Positions 57,298 to 64,000 of a stretch of 64,000 bases of DNA are shown here, one piece after another. The stretch comes from RYN-124 sp033851845. GTDB taxonomy: Bacteria; Actinomycetota; Actinomycetes; Mycobacteriales; SCTD01. Under the pieces are notes generated by a model. That model worked only from the letters and a program-made list of their open reading frames with translations. It was not told where the DNA came from and did no database searches. The stretch lies in assembly GCA_033851845.1 (NCBI GenBank), contig JAWWOH010000058.1, positions 1 through 64,000 on the forward strand, given 5' to 3'. Within the stretch, counting starts at the first letter, position 1. Every line of letters begins with the position of its first letter. The position numbers were made by a program, and so were the translations under genes.

Positions 57298-57900
57298 TCA
57301 GTCGCGAAGCACCAGTGCGATCGCGCGCTCGAGGTCGTCCCAGACCTCTTCGCTGCTGACGCGTCCGCCCAGCCAGGCGATCTGCCTGGCGAACCACACG
57401 TCCTGCAGGATGCCGGCGTACGCGATGTCCTCGCTCGTCGGCGGGTGGCCGTCGCGCATGGCCTGGATGATCAGGTCGCCCATCTGGTTGCGGACCCCGA
57501 TGACCTCCTGGGCGACCGTCGCGTCGGCGGCCATCATCGCCCGCACGAGGGCCTCGGTGAGGTTGGGGTCGCGCTGGAGCGAGTGCGTGGAGCGCTCCAG
57601 CACGTAGGAGACCCGCTCCTGGCGGGTCACCCCCGGGATCGCCTTGCGCTGGAGGCGGACGCGCATCCGCTCGAGCTCGTGCGCCATCGCGGACACCAGC
57701 AGGTGCACCTTCGACGGGAAGTAGCGGTAGAGCGTGCCGAGCGCGACCTCGGAGCGCTCCGCGACCTCGCGCATCTGGACGGCCTCGTAGCCGCCGCGGC
57801 TGGCGAGGGCCAGCGTCGCCTGGATGATCCGGGCCCGCCTGGCCCGCTGGGCAGAGGTCTCCGGCTCGGTCGTCACGGCTGCGCCCACCGGTGTCGCCAC
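57298..57900 (-). CDS. kstR: KstR-like TetR repressor of sterol catabolism
   Basis: TetR-family regulator of 200 residues, the size of KstR. The DNA-binding region GGYEAVQMREVAERSEVALGTLYRYFPSKVHLLVSA (about 37-72) agrees almost completely with M. tuberculosis KstR; a C-terminal ligand-binding domain follows. KstR represses the cholesterol regulon and is released by a steroid acyl-CoA. GTG 57900 was chosen, with GGAGGG upstream as for fadE29. Divergent from fadE34, as in mycobacteria and Rhodococcus. Two imperfect operators in the shared spacer suggest autoregulation. Confidence 0.92.
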   Translation of the reverse strand: MATPVGAAVTTEPETSAQRARRARIIQATLALASRGGYEAVQMREVAERSEVALGTLYRYFPSKVHLLVSAMAHELERMRVRLQRKAIPGVTRQERVSYVLERSTHSLQRDPNLTEALVRAMMAADATVAQEVIGVRNQMGDLIIQAMRDGHPPTSEDIAYAGILQDVWFARQIAWLGGRVSSEEVWDDLERAIALVLRD

Positions 57901-57933
57901 GTGCCCTCCGCCTCTCGACCTGCCGCCGGAAAC

Positions 57934-57947
57934 TAGCACCGGTTCTA
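57934..57947. promoter_or_regulatory. KstR-type operator, one mismatch
   Basis: TAGCACCGGTTCTA differs from TnnAACnnGTTnnA at the first base of AAC. It lies 34 bases upstream of kstR. Confidence 0.65.
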
Positions 57948-58001
57948 CCCGGATCACGCCGGACATGCCCGACTCTGAGCGCTGCAACCTGTCGGCCGCA
58001 T

Positions 58002-58015
58002 GAGAACGTGTTCTA
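58002..58015. promoter_or_regulatory. KstR-type operator, one mismatch
   Basis: GAGAACGTGTTCTA misses only the first T of TnnAACnnGTTnnA. It lies 33 bases upstream of fadE34. Confidence 0.72.
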
Positions 58016-58048
58016 GTATCCGCGCAGATCCGGTAGGAGGCAACGGCG

Positions 58049-60220
58049 ATGGGCATCGGCGTCAGCGAGGACCACGAGGCGCTGGCCGACGCGGTTCGCG
58101 GCTGGACCGGCCGGGCCGGGCTGCGCGACACCGCGCGGGCGGCCCTGGAGGCGCGCGAGTCGCGTCCTGACTGGTTCGCCGATCTGGGCCGGCAGGGGCT
58201 GCTGGGGCTGCACCTCGCCGAGGAGGTGGGCGGTTCGGGTGCGGGGGGCGTCGAGCTGTGCATCGCCGTCGAGGAGCTCGGCCGTGGGCTGGCGCACGGT
58301 CCGTCGCTGCCGACGGTGCTGGCGTCGCTGGTCCTGTCGAAGGCCGGTGGTACGGCGGCGAAGGAGCTGCTCCCTGGGCTCGCCGACGGGACGACGACGG
58401 CAGCGGTCGCGCTGACCCTCGGCTCGCTCGTCGCGACCTCGGACGCGGGCGGCCTGTCCGTGTCCGGCCAGGTCCGGCCCGTGCTCGGAGGTGGCCTCGC
58501 TGACCTGCTCGTGCTGGGTGCCCGGGGCGACGAGGGGCAGGTGTGGTTTGTCGTCGACGCCGCCCAGGTGTCGGTCACGCCGCTGGCCGGTCTCGACGCG
58601 ACCCGGCGGCCGGCCGAGGTGGTGCTCGAGGCGGTGCGCATCCCGGAGTCGCGTCTGCTCGGCGGGCTGACCGAGGACGAGGTCCAGATCCTCTGTGGCG
58701 TGGTGGTGGCGGCCGAGGCCACCGGTCTCGCCGGCTGGGCGCTGGACACGGCCACGTCGTACGCGAAGACCCGTGAGCAGTTCGGGAAGCCGATCGGCGC
58801 GTTCCAGGCGGTCAAGCACCGGTGCGCCGACATGCTCGTGCTCGCCGAGCAGGCCAGAGCCACGACCTGGGACGCGGCACGTGCCCTCGACGAGCCGGCG
58901 TCGCCGGAGCGCGACCTGGCGGCTGCTGTCGCGGTGGCGGTTGCGGTCGAGGCCGCGGTCGACAACGCGAAGAGCTGCGTGCAGGTGCTCGGCGGCATCG
59001 GCTACACCTGGGAGCACGACGCCCACGTCGTCCTCAAGCGGGCGCTGTCACTGCGCGCGCTCGTCGGCGACCCCGCCGGTTGGCGCGGTCGGGTGGCCGA
59101 CCTGGCGCTCGCCGGTGCGCGGCGCACGCTGGAGCTCGACCTGGTCGACACCGACGCCGTACGCGACGAGGTGCGTGCGTTCGTCGAGACGTCACCCGAC
59201 GATGCCGCCATTGCCGAGGCCGGATACCTGATGCCGCACTGGCCGAAGCCGTGGGGGCGCGACGCCTCGGCGGTCGAGCAGCTGGTCATCGACCAGGAGC
59301 TCGCCGCCGGCGGCATCAAGCGCCGCCCCCTGGTCATCGGGGCGTGGGCCGCGCCGACGCTCATCGAGCACGGGACGCCGGAGCAGCAGCAGCGGTTCGT
59401 GCCGGCGACGCTGCGCGGCGAGATCGTCTGGTGCCAGATGTTCAGCGAGCCGGGCGCCGGGTCCGACCTCGCCGGCCTGCAGACCCGGGCAGAGAAGGTC
59501 GAGGGCGGCTGGCGCATCAACGGCCAGAAGGTCTGGACGAGCATGGCCGACGTCGCCGACTGGGCGATCCTGCTCGCCCGCACCGCCGGCAGCGGCAACG
59601 GGCCGGACCGGCACCAGGGCATCACCTACTTCGTGCTCGACATGAAGACGCCGGGTGTCGACGTACGCCCCCTTCGTGAGCTCACCGGCCGGGCCGCCTT
59701 CAACGAGGTCTTCCTCGACGACGTGTTCGTGCCCGACGAGGGCGTGGTGGGCGAGGTCGGTAACGGGTGGAAGCTGGCGCGCACCACGCTGGCCAACGAG
59801 CGGGTCGCCATGAGCTCCGGATCGCCGTTCGGCCGGGGTGTCGAGGACGTGCTGGCCGACGTCGGCGCGCTGGATGCCGTCGACGGAGTGCTCCGCGACC
59901 GGGTCGGGCACCTCGTGTGCGAGGCGCAGGGTCAGGCGCTGCTCGCCTTCCGCACGACCCTTCGGCAGCTCTCCGGCGCTGATCCTGGCCCGGCCAGCAG
60001 CGTCCGCAAGCTGGTCGGCATGAAGCACCAGCAGGATGCGGCGGAGCTGCGCTTCGAGCTCCTGGGCGATGAGGGCGTCACGGCGGAGGGCGACGCGGCT
60101 CGGCTCGGCCACACGATGCTCAACACGCGCTGCCTCACCATCGCGGGCGGCACGAGCGAGGTGCTCCGCAACGTCATCGGCGAGCGCATCCTGGGACTGC
60201 CGCGCGATGAGGCTCGATGA
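58049..60220 (+). CDS. fadE34: Two-domain acyl-CoA dehydrogenase, FadE34 (ChsE3)-like
   Basis: Protein of 723 residues consisting of two fused acyl-CoA dehydrogenase domains. The first (about 1-350) ends with LGGIGYTWEHDAHVVLKRAL. The second (about 370-720) has MFSEPGAGSDLAGLQTRAEKVEGGWRINGQKVWTSMADVADWAILLART and ends in TSEVLRNVIGERILGLPRD. FadE34 is this fused form and dehydrogenates C24 steroid acyl-CoAs with a five-carbon side chain. The divergent pairing with kstR supports the assignment. The next gene overlaps its stop by 4 bases. Confidence 0.92.
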   Translation: MGIGVSEDHEALADAVRGWTGRAGLRDTARAALEARESRPDWFADLGRQGLLGLHLAEEVGGSGAGGVELCIAVEELGRGLAHGPSLPTVLASLVLSKAGGTAAKELLPGLADGTTTAAVALTLGSLVATSDAGGLSVSGQVRPVLGGGLADLLVLGARGDEGQVWFVVDAAQVSVTPLAGLDATRRPAEVVLEAVRIPESRLLGGLTEDEVQILCGVVVAAEATGLAGWALDTATSYAKTREQFGKPIGAFQAVKHRCADMLVLAEQARATTWDAARALDEPASPERDLAAAVAVAVAVEAAVDNAKSCVQVLGGIGYTWEHDAHVVLKRALSLRALVGDPAGWRGRVADLALAGARRTLELDLVDTDAVRDEVRAFVETSPDDAAIAEAGYLMPHWPKPWGRDASAVEQLVIDQELAAGGIKRRPLVIGAWAAPTLIEHGTPEQQQRFVPATLRGEIVWCQMFSEPGAGSDLAGLQTRAEKVEGGWRINGQKVWTSMADVADWAILLARTAGSGNGPDRHQGITYFVLDMKTPGVDVRPLRELTGRAAFNEVFLDDVFVPDEGVVGEVGNGWKLARTTLANERVAMSSGSPFGRGVEDVLADVGALDAVDGVLRDRVGHLVCEAQGQALLAFRTTLRQLSGADPGPASSVRKLVGMKHQQDAAELRFELLGDEGVTAEGDAARLGHTMLNTRCLTIAGGTSEVLRNVIGERILGLPRDEAR

Positions 60221-61236
60221 CCGCTGACCTCAAGCTCGGGCTGATGCTCGGCTACTGGGTGGGCGAGGGCCCCGGTGACCAGCTGCCACTGGTGAAGGCG
60301 GCCGAGGACGTCGGTTTCGACTCCGTCTGGACGGCGGAGTCCTACGGCTCCGATGTCTTCACGCCACTTGCCTGGGTGGGTGCGCACACGTCGCGCATCA
60401 AGCTCGGCACGGGGCTGTGCCAGATCTCGGCCCGTACGCCGGTTGCGACCGCGATGACCGCACTGACTCTCGACCGGCTGTCCGGCGGCCGGGTGATCCT
60501 CGGCCTCGGTGTCAGCGGGCCGCAGGTCGTCGAGGGCTGGTACGGCGTGCCGTTCCCGAAGCCGCTCGCGCGCACCCGGGAGTACGTCCAGGTGCTCCGC
60601 GACGTGTGGCGACGCGAAGGCCCGGTGACCAATGACGGCGAGCACTACCCGCTGCCGTTCCCCGGTGGCACCGGGCTGGGCAAGCCGCTCAAGGCCAACT
60701 GCCACCCACTGCGCCCGGACATCCCGGTCTACCTCGGCGCGGAGGGCCCGAAGAACGTCGAGCTCTCGACAGAGATCGCCGACGGCTGGCTGCCGATCTT
60801 CTTCCATGCGGAGCGCGGACCCGCGCTGTATGCCGACGTGCTGGCCGGTGCGAAGCCGGACTTCGAGATCGCCTGTCCGGTCACCGTGGTCATCAACGAC
60901 GACGTGCAGGCTGCGATCGACGTCGTCAAGTGGCACCTGGCCTTCTACATCGGCGGCATGGGAGCGAAGAGCAAGAACTTCCACCTCGACGTGGTGAGCC
61001 GGCTCGGCTTTGGTGACGAGGCGGCGCACGTCCAGGACCTGTTCCTGTCAGGTGATCGCGAGGGTGCGGTGAAGGCGGTCCCCGACGACCTGTGCGACGG
61101 CATCGCGCTCTGCGGCCCGATGGAGCGGATCGCCGAGCGACTCGAGCTGTGGCGCAGCGGTCCGGTGACGACGCTGCTCATCGGTGGTGTCCACGAGCCG
61201 GCTGCGCTCCGGCAGCTCGCCGAACTGACGCGGTAA
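60217..61236 (+). CDS. LLM class F420-dependent oxidoreductase
   Basis: Luciferase-like TIM-barrel protein of 339 residues. MLGYWVGEGPGDQLPLVKAAEDVGFDSVWTAESYGSDVFTPLAWVGAHT, then GTGLCQISARTPVATAMTALTLDRLSGGRVILGLGVSGPQVVEGWYG, fit the F420-binding LLM family and resemble the Rv3520c type of the KstR regulon. The hydride-transfer substrate is unknown; a steroid ketone or enone would fit. ATG 60217 overlaps the fadE34 stop (ATGA). Confidence 0.88.
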   Translation: MTADLKLGLMLGYWVGEGPGDQLPLVKAAEDVGFDSVWTAESYGSDVFTPLAWVGAHTSRIKLGTGLCQISARTPVATAMTALTLDRLSGGRVILGLGVSGPQVVEGWYGVPFPKPLARTREYVQVLRDVWRREGPVTNDGEHYPLPFPGGTGLGKPLKANCHPLRPDIPVYLGAEGPKNVELSTEIADGWLPIFFHAERGPALYADVLAGAKPDFEIACPVTVVINDDVQAAIDVVKWHLAFYIGGMGAKSKNFHLDVVSRLGFGDEAAHVQDLFLSGDREGAVKAVPDDLCDGIALCGPMERIAERLELWRSGPVTTLLIGGVHEPAALRQLAELTR

Positions 61237-61251
61237 CGGCACGGGAGCAGG

Positions 61252-62991
61252 ATGAGCCGTATGCGTGTCCTCGTCCTTGCGACAGCCGGGCTGTCCGTTG
61301 CCGCACTCACCGCGATCGGCCCGGTAGCGGCGGCGCCCGCGAGCCCGTCCACGACGTGCAGCGGTCTGCCGCCGGTGCTGACGCACTCGGCCGGCGGAGC
61401 CAGGCCGGCGCTGTCGCGTGACCTGATCGCGTGCGGCGGCGTGACCGGCTTCGCCGGTGCGGAGTCCCACCTGGTCGCCACGAAGAACGCCGTCGTGTTC
61501 ACCCCCGCCGTACTCCCCGACGGCCTGCTCGGCACCGGCACGGCGCCTGTCCCGGTCGGCAACGACACGCAGTCCAACGCCAGCCCGGCCGGGCAGGCGA
61601 TCACGAAGGACGACGGCCGCAGCTGGCAGCTGGTCAAGCCGTTCGGCATCACCTGGAACCCCACCGACCACGGCGACTACGTCGACCCCGTCACCGACCG
61701 GCTCTTCTTCGCCGACTACGGCCCGATTCCGCTCGCGCCGCAGCTGGGCGCCGAGCAGGAGGGCCCGGCCCACCTGATGTGGAGCCCGGACGACGGCAAG
61801 ACCTGGCACCACTCGGCGATCGACACGGTCTTCCTGCCGGAGAACCCGCGCTTCACATCAGCCCGTGCGCCGGCCGGTGGTGCGCCGCCCGTGGGCTACC
61901 CGAACGTCGTCTACTTCTGCGCCAACAGCAACGTCGGTTTCACCAGCCCGGCCATCGGTTCGCGCAGCTGCTACGCGAGTCTCGACGGCGGTACGACGTG
62001 GGCGACGAAGGGCACCGTCCTGCGTGGCGCGCCGCCCGTTCACCCGGAGTGCGGCAACGCGGGGGAGGACTACTCCGCGATCGACGGCTCCTATCCGCAG
62101 CCCGCCTCCGACGGGTCGCTGTACCTCATGGTGGCGTGCGGCGGGTCGGCGTACCTCGCTCGAAGCACCGACGAAGCAGCGACGTTCCCGGTGCTGCACC
62201 GCAGCAACGGCGCACCGCTCACCCTGCCGCTGCCGGCGACCGGCCCCGGGCTCAACCTCGGGCTGTCCGACCTGCGCATCGGCGCCGGCGACGTGATGTA
62301 CCTCGTCGATGTCGAGACCCTCGAGACCCGCACCACCCTGATGCTGCGGGTGTCGCGCGACTTCGGGCGCACCTGGAGCCGGCCGGTCGATCTGCTCGCT
62401 CCGGGGCTCGCCCAGGTGCATCACTGGGCCATGGACGTCCGCGGCGACCAGCTCGCGGTCGCCTACCTCGGGCACAAGTCGGGCGTGACGACGTGGGACG
62501 GCTGGATCACGACGGTGCACGGAGCGGCGGCGACTCTTGCCCGGGGCGGCAGCCTCCGGCTGGTGAGCGGCCAGGTCAACCCGACGGACCGGCCGCTGCT
62601 GTACGGCGACGAGGTCCAGGGCGGCGGGACGTTCCAGCTGCCCGGCCCGCTGAACAACCAGATCCCGTTCCCGCCGCCGTTCGACATCCAGGTCTTCGGC
62701 AACGACTTCATCGGTGCGGTGATCACCCCCTCCGGTGATGCCTGGGGCTCGTTCACGCAGGACTGCGGCCCATCGCCGCAGGACCCCGCCTGCGTCGCCG
62801 CCAAGGGTCACACCAGCGGGTACGCCGGAAACCTGCAGCGGTACTTCGCGCCGCCCGGCGTGACGACCAGACCGCCGGCCACGAGACCTGCCACCAGTCA
62901 GCTGCCGGCAACGGGCGCCGCTCCCTGGCTGGCGGTGCTGGGGCTGCTCGCCCTGGCCGCGACGGCCGGCGTACGAAAGGCTCTTCGATAG
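61252..62991 (+). CDS. Secreted BNR/sialidase-like repeat protein with LPATG anchor
   Basis: Protein of 579 residues. A signal peptide (about 1-28) precedes an extracellular beta-propeller-like region with several Asp-box repeats (TKDDGRSW, SPDDGKTW, SLDGGTTW, SRDFGRTW). The end reads LPATG (551-555), a hydrophobic segment and the basic tail RKALR, a sortase-type anchor. No sialidase arginine triad is evident, so it may bind rather than cleave. It follows the LLM gene by 15 bases. A link to sterol uptake is speculative. Confidence 0.82.
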   Translation: MSRMRVLVLATAGLSVAALTAIGPVAAAPASPSTTCSGLPPVLTHSAGGARPALSRDLIACGGVTGFAGAESHLVATKNAVVFTPAVLPDGLLGTGTAPVPVGNDTQSNASPAGQAITKDDGRSWQLVKPFGITWNPTDHGDYVDPVTDRLFFADYGPIPLAPQLGAEQEGPAHLMWSPDDGKTWHHSAIDTVFLPENPRFTSARAPAGGAPPVGYPNVVYFCANSNVGFTSPAIGSRSCYASLDGGTTWATKGTVLRGAPPVHPECGNAGEDYSAIDGSYPQPASDGSLYLMVACGGSAYLARSTDEAATFPVLHRSNGAPLTLPLPATGPGLNLGLSDLRIGAGDVMYLVDVETLETRTTLMLRVSRDFGRTWSRPVDLLAPGLAQVHHWAMDVRGDQLAVAYLGHKSGVTTWDGWITTVHGAAATLARGGSLRLVSGQVNPTDRPLLYGDEVQGGGTFQLPGPLNNQIPFPPPFDIQVFGNDFIGAVITPSGDAWGSFTQDCGPSPQDPACVAAKGHTSGYAGNLQRYFAPPGVTTRPPATRPATSQLPATGAAPWLAVLGLLALAATAGVRKALR

Positions 62992-63413
62992 TGCTGTCGT
63001 TGCAGGAGATCTCGGACCGGATGGAGATCTCGGATCTCCTCGCGCGCTACAGCGCCGCGATCGACAGCCACCGCTGGGACGACCTGGATGCCGTCTTCAC
63101 CGCGGACGCCGTCATCGACTACACCGAGATGGGCGGCATCCGCGGGTCGCTCGACGAGCAGAAGGCCTTTCTCGCCGACGTGCTGCCCTCGTTCGGCGGG
63201 TTCCAGCACCTCACGGCGACGAGCACCTTCGACATCGACGGCGACGTCGCGCGGGTGCGGACGATCTGCTTCAACCCGATGGTCGTCACCGATGAGCGAC
63301 AGGTGCTGTTCTGCGGCCTCTGGTACCGCGACGTCCTGGTGCGCACGCCCGACGGGTGGCGCATCCGCGAGCGGCACGAGGACCGCGGCTGGTCGCTGGA
63401 CGTGCGCGCGTAG
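62991..63413 (+). CDS. SnoaL-like NTF2-fold protein
   Basis: Protein of 140 residues: MEISDLLARYSAAIDSHRWDDLDAVFTADAVIDYTEMGGIRGSLDEQKAFLADVLPSFGGFQHLTATSTFDIDGDVARVRTIC follows the SnoaL_4/limonene-epoxide-hydrolase-like layout seen beside SDR and P450 genes. Role not determined. GTG 62991 overlaps the upstream TAG by one base. Confidence 0.82.
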   Translation: MLSLQEISDRMEISDLLARYSAAIDSHRWDDLDAVFTADAVIDYTEMGGIRGSLDEQKAFLADVLPSFGGFQHLTATSTFDIDGDVARVRTICFNPMVVTDERQVLFCGLWYRDVLVRTPDGWRIRERHEDRGWSLDVRA

Positions 63414-63442
63414 TCGTGCTGGTCCGTTTCTCGGGTCCGCGG

Positions 63443-64000
63443 CTAGCCGGGGAAGAGCTTCCAGCGACCCTCGGAGACAACCTCGACCGTGCTGCCCCTC
63501 ACGGCGATGGCTGTCTGGTCGTCGATTGCGTAAGCGGGGCCCCCGATGTCCGCGGCCCAGCGCTCCGCATCGGCGAGCGTGTTCTCCGGGAAGCCGTCGA
63601 GGTGCGGGAAGATCGAGAAGTCGACGATTCCGAGAGCGCCGTCGCCGTGCGCGGACTGCCACTTGACGAAGTCGGTGCCGATCCGGGGCGTCAGCACCAT
63701 GCTCCCGGCGCTCACCCCCACCCACACGGTTTCGGGCAACGTCGGCAGGAGGTCGGCCAAGCCGGACTCCCGCATCCAGTGGCACAGGTAGGTCGCGTCT
63801 CCGCCATCGACCAGGAGCACGTCGGCGTCTCGAACCCACGAGACCCACCGCTCCGCACCGATGGTGGATAGCGCGGTCAGCTCGAGGACGCCCAGCGACT
63901 TCCACGGCAAGGCGGTCATGCCGTCCCACGGCGGGACACCGCTGACGAAGCCCCGCACGGAGACCGGCCCACACACGGGGTGCCCCCACTGCGCGGTCGG
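63443..64000 (-). CDS. Peptidase E (S51)-like protein, cut by the window edge
   Basis: At least 177 residues are visible from an in-frame GTG at 63976, and the frame stays open to the window end, so the N-terminus is probably missing. The class I glutamine amidotransferase-like fold is shown by LLVDGGDATYLCHWM and GVSAGSMVL, the latter with the putative catalytic serine of peptidase E-like enzymes. Substrate unknown. It converges on the SnoaL-like gene at 63413. Confidence 0.75.
   Translation of the reverse strand, partial: PTAQWGHPVCGPVSVRGFVSGVPPWDGMTALPWKSLGVLELTALSTIGAERWVSWVRDADVLLVDGGDATYLCHWMRESGLADLLPTLPETVWVGVSAGSMVLTPRIGTDFVKWQSAHGDGALGIVDFSIFPHLDGFPENTLADAERWAADIGGPAYAIDDQTAIAVRGSTVEVVSEGRWKLFPG

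Overview
This is high-GC actinobacterial chromosome carrying a large part of a KstR-type sterol catabolism regulon. The evidence is a KstR-like TetR regulator at 57298-57900, divergent from a two-domain fadE34-type acyl-CoA dehydrogenase as in Mycobacterium tuberculosis and Rhodococcus, ten copies of the KstR operator pattern (TnnAACnnGTTnnA, exact or degenerate) in promoter regions, and recognisable homologues of FadA5, ChsH1, ChsH2, Ltp2, Ltp3, Ltp4, FadD17, FadD19, FadE26, FadE27, FadE28, FadE29, EchA19 and CYP125. The genus cannot be fixed from the sequence. Both window edges cut through open frames.

Layout. 0-3.8 kb: a kinase-fold protein, an SDR and an aldehyde dehydrogenase. 3.9-14 kb: divergent KstR-controlled units. 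These are an MFS transporter, then on the minus strand ferredoxin-echA19-MFS and fadE29-fadE28-thioesterase, on the plus strand a kinase-fold protein plus an unknown beta-rich protein, and minus-strand fadA5. 14.1-27.7 kb: a very compact 13-gene plus-strand operon (chsH2, chsH1, ltp2, an NMO-family protein, CYP125-like P450, acyl-CoA synthetase, two OB-fold proteins, ltp4, ltp3, SDR, fadD19, fadD17). It covers side-chain oxidation, CoA activation, beta-oxidation and retro-aldol cleavage. Ltp3/Ltp4 point to C24-branched sterols such as plant sterols.

27.7-33.7 kb: an accessory island of about 13 small genes, visibly lower in GC. Twelve run in one direction and one is inverted. They are separated by a recurring element (GTGCCGYT, usually followed 22-25 bases later by a TAnnnT hexamer and then a start codon). 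The first half often abuts the preceding stop codon, so the element looks both like a cassette boundary and like a promoter for a leaderless mRNA. No integrase is present. This is the most unusual structure in the window. 33.7-38.3 kb: miscellaneous genes (GNAT, two-domain-free SnoaL-like protein, SpoIIE phosphatase, CYP140-like P450, GrpB).

38.3-42.4 kb: a beta-oxidation block (SDR, fadE26-fadE27, hsd4A-like SDR) behind two exact KstR operators. 42.6-49.6 kb: an ABC importer of the branched-chain amino acid type with a fused LivH-LivM permease, two ATPases, two envelope proteins and a lipoprotein binding protein. It may import steroid-derived substrates. 49.6-55.1 kb: formylglycine-generating enzyme plus arylsulfatase, opposite a SnoaL-SDR-P450 operon. 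55.0-61.2 kb: an acyltransferase, kstR, fadE34 and an F420-type LLM oxidoreductase. 61.2-64 kb: a secreted LPATG protein, a SnoaL-like protein and a truncated peptidase-E-like gene.
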